From Bacillota bacterium (lineage in GTDB: Bacteria > Bacillota > Clostridia > Lachnospirales > Lachnospiraceae), in NCBI GenBank assembly GCA_023398615.1, contig JAEWSD010000190.1:1-8606 (forward strand): 8,606 nucleotides of DNA. The letters are read 5' to 3'. Positions 1 to 6,229 of this stretch are shown here, piece by piece. The notes under the pieces were generated by a model. That model was not told where the DNA came from. It saw nothing but the letters and a program-made list of their open reading frames with translations, and did no database searches. The first letter of the stretch is position 1, and each line of letters opens with the position of its first letter. Position numbers and translations under genes: made by a program.

Positions 1-150
1 GTCAAGACAATTTCATTAGTTTAATCCGATTACTATGAATTACCATACTAATATTTGTAAATTCAATATTATGGCTCTTTCTTTTAAAATCCGATTGATT
101 ATTTTATGGGAAAGCGTTATATTATTAGTGGAGATATCTTAAGCTGTGTC

Positions 151-158
151 AGGGGAGG
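151..158 (+). promoter_or_regulatory. Strong Shine-Dalgarno site inside the small ORF frame
   Basis: AGGGGAGG is a near-perfect anti-16S match lying ten bases before the ATG at 169. It is the reason for choosing 169 over 106 as the start of the small ORF. Another ATG touches it directly at 159 but opens only a 24-codon frame and is too close to be used. Confidence 0.4.
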
Positions 159-168
159 ATGTTGCGAT

Positions 169-390
169 ATGAATATGGAAGAACTCAGAAGCAGGAAAGA
201 CAGGGGACCTTACGATACCGCATTGGAGAATAATTTTGATATGTATGACCGTATGCCATATATCAGAGATATTGAAATATGCCGCAATGAGCACATAGGA
301 ATGATAAGCGGAAATATTATTAAATATTACCGCTGCCGGATTACCCAAACCTTTAAAATCTTAGTAAATAATAATATGCCTTGCGGTTAA
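169..390 (+). CDS. Doubtful small hypothetical ORF (73 aa)
   Basis: I do not recognise this product. The frame is open from an ATG at 106, but nothing before that codon resembles a ribosome binding site. The ATG at 169 has a strong purine-rich site (AGGGGAGG, 151-158) ten bases upstream, so I prefer it. The 73-residue product is polar and rich in Arg, Asn, Asp and Tyr. It has no membrane segment or signal peptide and no recognisable motif, and its three cysteines do not form a CxxC pair. It ends about 20 bases before a long hairpin that could terminate it. A weak TATTAT-like element near 66-72 is not a convincing promoter. It could be a lineage-specific small protein, a decayed gene fragment or a chance ORF. 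A good ribosome binding site is the only positive evidence. Confidence 0.33.
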   Translation: MNMEELRSRKDRGPYDTALENNFDMYDRMPYIRDIEICRNEHIGMISGNIIKYYRCRITQTFKILVNNNMPCG

Positions 391-408
391 ATAGCGGCTG
401 AAATAGCA

Positions 409-474
409 GAGGCTGCTGTAAAAACTCATAATTACGGCGAATCACTTTTCGTCATGAGTCTTTACAGCAGCCTC
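409..474. terminator. Long hairpin, probable bidirectional terminator downstream of eno
   Basis: Arms 409-429 and 454-474 pair at 20 of 21 positions. The one exception, A423/C460, becomes a G-U wobble in the minus-strand transcript. A smaller inner stem (438-441 with 448-451) sits in the loop. On the plus strand it is followed by a T-rich run (TTTATTTCTTT), so it would terminate transcripts leaving the small ORF. In the other direction it lies about 50 bases past the eno stop codon but has a poorer T tract. The left arm is nearly identical to that of the hairpin at 5149-5192, so this is probably a repeat-family member as well as a terminator. Confidence 0.75.
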
Positions 475-522
475 TTTATTTCTTTCCGCTATACGATCAA
501 TCCTATTCTTTTTTACATTTCC

Positions 523-1842
523 TTACTTGCTCCCGCATATCTTAAAAGCATTCGTACCCGGGTACACTGCCGTCTCGCCTAGTTGATACTCGATTCGAAG
601 CAGACGGTTATACTTTGCCACACGGTCGCTTCTGGACGGTGCTCCTGTCTTAATCTGCCCGGCATTTGTCGCAACTGCAATATCTGCCAGCGTTACATCC
701 TCGGTTTCACCCGACCTGTGTGATACGATTGCGGTCCAGCCGTTATTCTTTGCCATTTCAATCGCATCAAGAGTTTCCGTCAGGGTGCCTATCTGATTGA
801 ATTTAATCAATACGGAATTGGATATACCAAGCTCAATTCCTTCTTTAATTCTCTTCGTATTGGTTACAAACAGATCGTCGCCGACTAGCTGAATCCTGCC
901 GCCCAAACGTCCTGTAAGCTTCTGCCAGCCTTCAAAATCTTCTTCCGCCAGCCCATCCTCGATCGACATAACCGGGAACCGGTTACACAGGTCTTCCAGA
1001 TAATCAATCATTTCATCCACCGACTTGTATTCCCCCGATTTCCAGAACAGATACTCTCCTTTTCTGCCTGCCTTCTTTGCTTCCTCATACATTTCCGTGG
1101 AAGCCACATCCATCGCAATGTAGAAATCCGTCCCCGGCCGGTAGCCGGCTTCCTCAACCGCCTTTACGATGTATTCAAGGGCTTCGTCATCACTGCCGAA
1201 CTTCGGGGCAAAACCGCCTTCGTCTCCGACCGCCGTAACATAGCCGTCTGCCTTTAACAGCTTTTTCAAGGTATGGAATACCGTTGCACTCTGCTCCAAC
1301 GCCTCTGAGAAGCTTCCTGCACCGACAGGCATAATCATGAATTCCTGTATGTTCAGACTGGAATCGGCATGCTTTCCGCCGTTTATGATGTTCATCATCG
1401 GTACCGGCAGAGTCTTTGCATTCACACCTCCTATATACTGGTACAAAGGAAGATTCAAGGCTTCCGCCGCAGCCTTTGCAACGGCCAGGGATGCTCCTAA
1501 TATCGCATTGGCACCCAGCCGGCCCTTATTATCCGTTCCGTCCGCTTTTATCATTTTCTTATCAATCTCAGCCTGGTTCAAGGCATTCATTCCGATGAGT
1601 ATGTCCGCTATCTCCGTATTGACGTTTCCTACTGCTTTCAGGACACCGTTTCCCAGGTACCGTTTCTTGTCATTATCCCTTAACTCTACGGCTTCGAAAG
1701 CTCCTGTGGAAGCTCCTGAAGGGACTGCGGCTCTTCCTATACTCCCATCCTCAAGCACCACCTCAACCTCTATCGTCGGATTACCTCTGGAATCTAAAAT
1801 CTCCCTGCCAACAACTTTTTCAATCGTAAAATTTGTCTTCAT
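523..1842 (-). CDS. eno: Enolase (phosphopyruvate hydratase)
   Basis: Cytosolic glycolytic enzyme interconverting 2-phosphoglycerate and phosphoenolpyruvate, with Mg2+. The 439-residue product is full length for bacterial enolase (usually about 430). The N-terminal capping domain includes SRGNPT (18-23) and the mobile loop SGASTGA (42-48). The barrel domain carries His158 and Glu167 (GGKHAD, IQEF), the acid residue Glu208 in DEGGF, and Mg2+ ligands Asp245, Glu295 and Asp322. It also carries the base Lys347 (IKFNQIG), His375 in SHRSGE and Lys398 in IKTG. No catalytic residue is missing. I chose the ATG at 1842 because GGAGG lies five bases before it; an in-frame ATG at 1854 overlaps that site and is unlikely. 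A hairpin sits in its leader. I found no convincing -35/-10 pair for it in the divergent region, so the promoter is unresolved. It is not in an operon with other glycolytic genes here. Confidence 0.98.
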   Translation of the reverse strand: MKTNFTIEKVVGREILDSRGNPTIEVEVVLEDGSIGRAAVPSGASTGAFEAVELRDNDKKRYLGNGVLKAVGNVNTEIADILIGMNALNQAEIDKKMIKADGTDNKGRLGANAILGASLAVAKAAAEALNLPLYQYIGGVNAKTLPVPMMNIINGGKHADSSLNIQEFMIMPVGAGSFSEALEQSATVFHTLKKLLKADGYVTAVGDEGGFAPKFGSDDEALEYIVKAVEEAGYRPGTDFYIAMDVASTEMYEEAKKAGRKGEYLFWKSGEYKSVDEMIDYLEDLCNRFPVMSIEDGLAEEDFEGWQKLTGRLGGRIQLVGDDLFVTNTKRIKEGIELGISNSVLIKFNQIGTLTETLDAIEMAKNNGWTAIVSHRSGETEDVTLADIAVATNAGQIKTGAPSRSDRVAKYNRLLRIEYQLGETAVYPGTNAFKICGSK

Positions 1843-1847
1843 CTTTA

Positions 1848-1852
1848 CCTCC
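1848..1852 (-). promoter_or_regulatory. Ribosome binding site deciding the eno start
   Basis: GGAGG on the minus strand, five bases upstream of the ATG at 1842. Because the alternative upstream ATG (1854-1852) overlaps this site, it fixes the start of eno at 1842 and removes four residues from the longest reading frame. Confidence 0.85.
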
Positions 1853-1887
1853 ATTCATGTGTGAGCCCGTACAGTCAGAACTTATTT

Positions 1888-1917
1888 TTAGGCGCATACG
1901 TCGGCGTATGCGCTTAA
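1888..1917. other. Hairpin in the eno 5' leader region
   Basis: A perfect 9-bp inverted repeat (GCGCATACG at 1892-1900, CGTATGCGC at 1905-1913) closes a four-base loop. It extends by three further A-T pairs beyond a G-T pair at 1891/1914. It lies about 50 bases before the eno start. No T run follows on either strand, so it does not look like an intrinsic terminator. It could be a protein-binding dyad, or an mRNA 5' stem that stabilises a highly expressed transcript. The structure is plain in the sequence; the role is inference. Confidence 0.5.
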
Positions 1918-1972
1918 TATCAGTTATAGTATGAACATCGGAAAAAATAGTATTCATGACAACAGGCCGGTA

Positions 1973-2002
1973 TTGATACTTTTCAAAACTATATGATATA
2001 CT
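1973..2002 (+). promoter_or_regulatory. Extended -10 promoter for the M32 carboxypeptidase gene
   Basis: TTGATA (1973-1978) and TATACT (1997-2002) are separated by 18 bases, with a TG one base before the -10 (1994-1995). This is the sigma-A extended -10 arrangement. Transcription would start near 2009, leaving a leader of roughly 75 bases. A 7-bp inverted repeat (CTTTTCA 1979-1985, TGAAAAG 2004-2010) brackets the -10 region and could bind a regulator. Confidence 0.65.
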
Positions 2003-2084
2003 ATGAAAAGACTTTGATTATCTTTACGGTATTATTTTATATGTAAATATTGTCAGAAATATGTTGAAAGGAATAAAAAAACTT

Positions 2085-3617
2085 ATGGTAAAAGAATTTG
2101 AACAATTAATGAAGCATATCGATAAGGTTACGGCTTTCCAAACCGCCCTGACATTATTCGAATGGGATTCGGAAACCCTTGCGCCCGAGGAGTCTATGGA
2201 GCTGACCTCCAAAACCATCGGTATTCTGTCAAACGAATACTTCACCGGCCTGATTAACGATGAGGTGAAGAAGCTGATTGAAAAACTAAGTGGCAGTAAG
2301 AAACAGGAAGAACTGGATTTCAACCAGCGGGCTATCATAAAAAATCTCAAAAAAACATATGAGGAAATGGAACACATTCCGCCGGAGGAATACCAGGCCT
2401 ACAAGGAATTAACGGCAAAAGCCGCCGGGATATGGGCAAAGGCCAGGGAGAAAAAGCGTTTCGATGATTTTGCCCCCTGCCTGGAAGAAATCATACGGTA
2501 CCAGAAGAAATTCGCAGGCTACCGCCTAAAATCAGGAAGGTCCCGGGAAAGGGGCATACGGCTTCCTTATGATGTTCTGCTGGACGATTATGAGGAAGGC
2601 TTTAACATGGACATTCTGGACGAGTTCTTTGAAAAGATTAAGGGAACTGTCATCCCGCTTTTGAAGGAGGTCGCAAAAAAAAGAGACACCATTGATAAAA
2701 CCTATAACCATTTGTACTATGATATAGAGAAGCAAAAGAAATTCTGCAGATTCATCAGCGGTTACACAGGGTTTAATTTTAACCGCGGTGTCATCGCGGA
2801 AAGCGCCCATCCCTTTACGACCAACCTTCATAACCGGGATGTGCGTATCACAACCCACTATTTTGACCGCAACCTGGAAAGTGCAATTTTTTCGAGTATC
2901 CACGAAAGCGGGCACGCAATTTATGAGATGCATATCGATGATACAATTACCCAAACCCCCGTCGGTACCGGTACCTCAATGGGGATGCACGAATCACAGT
3001 CCAGGTTCTTTGAAAATGTTATCGGAAGAAGCGAGGCATTCTGGACACCGCTGTTTCCAAAGCTAAAGGAGACCTTCCCGCAGCAGCTGAAGGACATAAC
3101 CCTGGACCATTTTATCAGGGGTATCAATAAGGCCGCCCCGAACCTGATCCGTACCGAAGCGGATGAATTAACCTATCCGCTTCATATTATAATACGGTAC
3201 GAAATAGAAAAAATGATATTTGCGGAGGAAATCGGGATAGAGGAGCTGCCAAAGATCTGGAACAAAAAGTATAAGGATTACCTGGGAGTTGAACCAAAGG
3301 ATGACGGTGAAGGGATACTCCAGGATATCCATTGGGCCGGAGGCAGCTTCGGCTACTTCCCCTCCTATGCCATCGGAAGTGCAATTGCCGCGCAGATATA
3401 CTATCATATGGCTTCCATAATGCCGATAAACGATTACCTTAAGGAAGGGAATTTAACCCCTGTCCGTGAATACCTAAATCAGCACATTCATAAATACGGA
3501 GCCACAAAAAATACGAAAGAGCTCCTTACGGAGCTGATGCAGGAGGAACTCAATGCAGATTATTACATCCGTTACCTAACGGAAAAATACGGCAGGCTCT
3601 ATGACCTGGATGTATGA
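2085..3617 (+). CDS. Metallocarboxypeptidase, peptidase family M32 (Taq carboxypeptidase type)
   Basis: Zinc- or cobalt-dependent exopeptidase of the M32 family, which removes C-terminal residues from peptides. It is probably cytosolic, as no signal peptide or membrane segment is seen, and probably serves general peptide turnover. Numbered from the 2085 start (510 aa, normal for the family), all the M32 motifs are present. They are HPF (242-244), DVRIT (252-256), the metal-binding HESGH (273-277), HESQ (302-305; Glu303 the third ligand), IRTEADE (355-361) and QDIHW (413-417). The N-terminal half is helical and charged, as in relatives. An in-frame ATG at 2061 would add eight residues but has no ribosome binding site. 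The ATG at 2085 has GAAAGGAA upstream at a rather long spacing of about 12 bases. It has its own promoter, and no clear terminator separates it from argH, so some read-through is possible. Confidence 0.95.
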   Translation: MVKEFEQLMKHIDKVTAFQTALTLFEWDSETLAPEESMELTSKTIGILSNEYFTGLINDEVKKLIEKLSGSKKQEELDFNQRAIIKNLKKTYEEMEHIPPEEYQAYKELTAKAAGIWAKAREKKRFDDFAPCLEEIIRYQKKFAGYRLKSGRSRERGIRLPYDVLLDDYEEGFNMDILDEFFEKIKGTVIPLLKEVAKKRDTIDKTYNHLYYDIEKQKKFCRFISGYTGFNFNRGVIAESAHPFTTNLHNRDVRITTHYFDRNLESAIFSSIHESGHAIYEMHIDDTITQTPVGTGTSMGMHESQSRFFENVIGRSEAFWTPLFPKLKETFPQQLKDITLDHFIRGINKAAPNLIRTEADELTYPLHIIIRYEIEKMIFAEEIGIEELPKIWNKKYKDYLGVEPKDDGEGILQDIHWAGGSFGYFPSYAIGSAIAAQIYYHMASIMPINDYLKEGNLTPVREYLNQHIHKYGATKNTKELLTELMQEELNADYYIRYLTEKYGRLYDLDV

Positions 3618-3666
3618 TATGCTATAGGCAACATACCTGCAGATTGTTAACTTTTTCATATTTTTA

Positions 3667-3695
3667 TTGAAATTTCATGTCTCATGACTTATAAT
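3667..3695 (+). promoter_or_regulatory. Sigma-A promoter of argH
   Basis: TTGAAA (3667-3672), a 17-base spacer and a perfect TATAAT (3690-3695) form the best promoter in the window. Transcription should start near 3702, giving a leader of about 34 bases. A 10-bp palindrome (TGAAATTTCA, 3668-3677) overlaps the -35 element. Confidence 0.85.
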
Positions 3696-3707
3696 TAAAC
3701 AAATTTA

Positions 3708-3721
3708 TGAATAATTATTAT
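3708..3721 (+). promoter_or_regulatory. Candidate ARG box (ArgR/AhrC operator) in the argH leader
   Basis: TGAATAATTATTAT matches the general ARG-box consensus TGAATWWWWATTCA at 12 of 14 positions. It lies just downstream of the predicted transcription start and touches the ribosome binding site, where a repressor could block initiation. The region is AT-rich, so chance matches are easy. The functional context (an arginine biosynthesis gene) supports the call. Confidence 0.45.
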
Positions 3722-3727
3722 AGGAGG
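3722..3727 (+). promoter_or_regulatory. Ribosome binding site deciding the argH start
   Basis: AGGAGG lies eight bases before the ATG at 3736 but only two before the in-frame ATG at 3730. Normal spacing therefore places the start at 3736, giving the MKLWGGRF beginning typical of the family. Confidence 0.88.
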
Positions 3728-3735
3728 AAATGTAT

Positions 3736-5109
3736 ATGAAACTCTGGGGCGGACGTTTTACAAAGGAAACGAATCAATTAGTCCATAATTTCAATGCTTC
3801 GATATCCTTTGACCAGAAATTTTATAGACAGGATATCGACGGCAGTATTGCACACGTTACCATGCTTGCAAAGCAGGGTATCCTGACGGATTCGGAAAAG
3901 GATGTTATCATTAAAGGGTTATCGGGTATCAGGGAGGATATTCTTAACGGTACCCTGATAATAGACGGTACCTATGAGGATATTCACAGCTTTGTGGAAG
4001 CTAACCTGATCGACCGTGTCGGTGAAGCAGGCAAAAAGCTGCATACCGGCAGAAGCCGCAACGATCAGGTTGCACTGGATATGAAGCTTTATACCAGGGA
4101 GGAAGTAATCCAGATAAACGGGCTTCTGAAAGACTTGCTGGCAACCCTTCATGACATCATGAAAGCAAATACCGACACCTATATGCCCGGCTTCACCCAT
4201 CTGCAAAAGGCACAGCCGGTCACACTGGCACACCACTTAGGTGCATACTTCGAGATGTTTAAGCGTGACCGTTCACGCTTGGACGATATCTATGAAAGAA
4301 TGAATTACAGTCCGATCGGTTCGGGTGCTCTGGCAGGAACCACATACCCGCTGGACCGCAGTTATACCGCGGAGCTGCTGCATTTTACAGGGCCGACCCT
4401 AAACAGCATGGATTCCGTTTCCGACCGTGATTATCTGATAGAATTATTAAGCGCCCTTTCTATTATTATGATGCATTTAAGCCGTTTCTGTGAGGAAATT
4501 ATCGTCTGGAACTCCAATGAATATCAATTCATCGAGATTGATGACGCCTACTCCACGGGAAGCAGTATCATGCCGCAGAAAAAGAATCCGGATATCGCCG
4601 AACTGGTAAGAGGCAAGACCGGGCGTGTATACGGTTCATTAGTCTCACTGCTTACTACCATGAAAGGACTCCCGCTTGCCTATAATAAGGATATGCAGGA
4701 GGATAAGGAACTGACCTTTGATGCGATTGATACCGTAAAGGGATGTATTGCCCTGTTCGGCGGTATGCTTTCTACCATGAAATTCAACAAACCCGCTATG
4801 GCGTTAAGCGCACAGAAAGGATTCACCAATGCGACGGATGCCGCCGATTACCTTGTAAATCACGGCGTACCTTTTCGCGACGCCCACGGAATCGTCGGAC
4901 AGCTGGTACTGTACTGTATTAATAAGGGGATCTCACTGGACGATATGACAATTGAGGAGTTCAAAGCTATAAGTCCTGTATTTGAACCTGACATCTATGA
5001 GGCAATCAGCCTGAAAACCTGCGTAAGCAAGCGCAATACAATCGGTGCACCGGGTAAAGCCGCTATGGAGCAGGTTATCGCAATGAATGAAGAGTACCTG
5101 AAACAATAA
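3736..5109 (+). CDS. argH: Argininosuccinate lyase
   Basis: Last step of arginine synthesis: splits argininosuccinate into arginine and fumarate. It is a cytosolic homotetramer of the aspartase/fumarase superfamily. The 457-residue product is the usual length. Conserved region 1 is TGRSRNDQ (104-111), region 2 is GFTHLQKAQPVTLAHH (152-167, with the catalytic His155), and region 3 is the signature GSSIMPQKKNPD (275-286) with the catalytic Ser277 in the mobile loop. The C-terminal domain is intact. The start at 3736 is fixed by AGGAGG eight bases upstream. argG, its usual partner, is not in the window, so argH appears to be a single-gene unit with its own strong promoter. Control by arginine through ArgR is likely if the ARG-box candidate is real. 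It ends at a long terminator hairpin shared with the convergent operon. Confidence 0.98.
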   Translation: MKLWGGRFTKETNQLVHNFNASISFDQKFYRQDIDGSIAHVTMLAKQGILTDSEKDVIIKGLSGIREDILNGTLIIDGTYEDIHSFVEANLIDRVGEAGKKLHTGRSRNDQVALDMKLYTREEVIQINGLLKDLLATLHDIMKANTDTYMPGFTHLQKAQPVTLAHHLGAYFEMFKRDRSRLDDIYERMNYSPIGSGALAGTTYPLDRSYTAELLHFTGPTLNSMDSVSDRDYLIELLSALSIIMMHLSRFCEEIIVWNSNEYQFIEIDDAYSTGSSIMPQKKNPDIAELVRGKTGRVYGSLVSLLTTMKGLPLAYNKDMQEDKELTFDAIDTVKGCIALFGGMLSTMKFNKPAMALSAQKGFTNATDAADYLVNHGVPFRDAHGIVGQLVLYCINKGISLDDMTIEEFKAISPVFEPDIYEAISLKTCVSKRNTIGAPGKAAMEQVIAMNEEYLKQ

Positions 5110-5148
5110 AATATAGTATGACTGAACCTTAAGCATTTCTATCAAAAA

Positions 5149-5192
5149 GGCAGTTGTAAAAACTCATAATATTTATGAGCTTTGCAACTGCC
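5149..5192. terminator. Bidirectional terminator hairpin between argH and the sdpI-like gene
   Basis: The outer stem pairs 5149-5160 with 5181-5192 (one G-U). A small internal loop follows, then an inner stem 5163-5169 with 5173-5179 and a three-base loop. In the minus direction it is followed at once by TTTTT (5144-5148), a textbook intrinsic terminator for the sdpI-like gene, whose stop codon is at 5222. In the plus direction a GATTTT run follows, about 40 bases past the argH stop. Its left arm almost repeats that of the hairpin at 409-474. Confidence 0.88.
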
Positions 5193-5221
5193 CGATTTTC
5201 CAAAATTTCTGATTTTCTGGG

Positions 5222-5860
5222 TTACCGCCTCATTTTCCGATACAGCAGATACGAATATATATTCACACCAATGATACCCACAGCCAATATGGTAAATGAA
5301 AAATAGTAAAACAAAAAGTTATTGATGAAGGTCATCAATATCATAAGAATACCGGATACTGCAAAAACATACCCTCCGGCCTTATGTGTCTTACGCCATA
5401 CCACATCATTTGAAAGGGTCCAGGGGTTTTTTATTCCCATAAAGAAATTGCTCTTCAATGTAGGCATGTAGTTGCCGATTACCAAAAAAACGATTCCCAT
5501 AAGTGCCGAAAGGATCTTACGAACATTAAACTCTTCCCAAAGTGCTGCCGCAACAGTCGACCAGCTCAGAACAATCATAAGTATAACCAGAGCAAACTGA
5601 AGCGTATAGTATGCTTTTCCATGTTTTCTATAGTTTTCCGCTTTCGGATCAATCTTCGGCAGGACGTCCAGCAGCAGAATCATGGCAACCGGCAGCAGGC
5701 CTATCAGGAATATATATTTCTTTTCCGCCCAGCCATCAATTTCCCAATTCACATTCCAATGTGTCGGTATTTTATCCGGTAGATAAGGATAACACAGGAA
5801 TAGTCCCAGAAACGACAAAACAGATATCAGCCACAGAATCCTCTTTCTGGTTTTATTCAT
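5222..5860 (-). CDS. sdpI: SdpI-like membrane immunity/sensor protein (DUF1648 + SdpI domain)
   Basis: Polytopic membrane protein of 212 residues, close in length to Bacillus subtilis SdpI (about 207). It has about six hydrophobic segments (roughly 7-24, 48-65, 88-108, 115-130, 161-180 and 183-206). The N-terminal DUF1648 motif LPDKIPTHWNVNWEIDGWAE is at 27-46. The SdpI-family stretch runs from about 130 to 159 and includes GNYMP, GIKNPWTL and the DVVWRKTH that precedes the next helix. In B. subtilis, SdpI protects against the SDP toxin and also sequesters the SdpR repressor at the membrane when toxin is present. Start 5860 is chosen because GGGGG lies eight bases upstream; the longer frame from 5899 has no support. 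It overlaps the repressor gene by eight bases, implying translational coupling. No SdpABC-type toxin genes are visible, so the ligand here is unknown. Confidence 0.9.
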   Translation of the reverse strand: MNKTRKRILWLISVLSFLGLFLCYPYLPDKIPTHWNVNWEIDGWAEKKYIFLIGLLPVAMILLLDVLPKIDPKAENYRKHGKAYYTLQFALVILMIVLSWSTVAAALWEEFNVRKILSALMGIVFLVIGNYMPTLKSNFFMGIKNPWTLSNDVVWRKTHKAGGYVFAVSGILMILMTFINNFLFYYFSFTILAVGIIGVNIYSYLLYRKMRR

Positions 5861-6137
5861 TCTGACCGCCCCCTTTATTATCTTTTTGTGTAAAATCAAA
5901 AAACCACTTCACCACATCCTGAAATACGGTCGTATTCAGGGAATAAACGATATTCTGCCCCTGTCTTTCATCCGTAATCAGATCGGCATTCTTTAATATG
6001 CCCAGATGATGACTAATGGAGGGCTTGCTGATGTTAAAATACTCCGCAATATCACCTGCATTCCTGTCATTTTGCGCCAGCAGCTCCAATATTTTACGCC
6101 TTGTAGGATCCGCCAAGGCCTTGAAAGCATCATTCAT
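5853..6137 (-). CDS. sdpR: ArsR-family autorepressor, SdpR type
   Basis: Small winged-helix DNA-binding protein. From the start at 6137 it has 94 residues and opens with MNDAFKALADPTRRKILELL, the standard ArsR N-terminus and about the length of SdpR (90). The helix-turn-helix covers roughly 26-50, with the recognition helix in NISKPSISHHLGILK, and the wing is about 51-68 (ITDERQGQNIVYSL). It contains no cysteine, so it lacks the ELCVCD-type metal site and is not a metal sensor. In-frame ATGs at 6182 and 6197 would add 15-20 residues outside the family pattern and lack properly spaced ribosome sites. The ATG at 6137 has only a weak GGGTG at five bases and AAAGG at thirteen. It is immediately followed by the overlapping sdpI-like gene. 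By analogy with B. subtilis it should repress its own transcription until the SdpI-like protein titrates it. Confidence 0.9.
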   Translation of the reverse strand: MNDAFKALADPTRRKILELLAQNDRNAGDIAEYFNISKPSISHHLGILKNADLITDERQGQNIVYSLNTTVFQDVVKWFFDFTQKDNKGGGQNE

Positions 6138-6192
6138 ATTAACACCCGTGCCTTTCAACCTGATCTCTTCCCGTAATGCCATACCTCTCTCG

Positions 6193-6204
6193 GGCATGCA
6201 TGCC
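6193..6204. promoter_or_regulatory. Perfect 12-bp palindrome, candidate operator of the SdpR-like repressor
   Basis: GGCATGCATGCC is a perfect dyad in the 92-base gap between the permease stop and the repressor start. A second, looser dyad (ATGT...ACAT, 6217-6230) lies beside it, and a possible but poor -10 (TAAAAT on the minus strand, 6227-6222, no good -35) is close by. A dyad here is where an autorepressor would be expected to bind. Binding is inferred only. Confidence 0.35.
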
Positions 6205-6229
6205 GCAATTCAGGACATGTTATTTTACA

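Noticed and set aside
1337..1864. 175-codon open frame on the plus strand opposite eno
   Set aside because: Antisense shadow of a certain enolase gene; the translation has no family resemblance and no ribosome binding site.
1921..1962. Possible eno promoter on the minus strand (TTGTCA, TATAAC)
   Set aside because: The two hexamers are about 28 bases apart and neither has a partner at normal spacing.
2532..2954. 140-codon minus-strand frame inside the M32 peptidase gene
   Set aside because: Antisense shadow; all M32 motifs lie on the plus strand across this stretch.
3618..3666. Possible terminator after the M32 peptidase gene
   Set aside because: A T-rich stretch is present but I could find no stable stem before it, so I do not call one.
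6138..6197. N-terminal extension of the SdpR-like protein from ATG 6197 or 6182
   Set aside because: The extra residues fall outside the ArsR/SdpR pattern, the ATGs have no properly spaced ribosome site, and 6197 lies within a palindrome.
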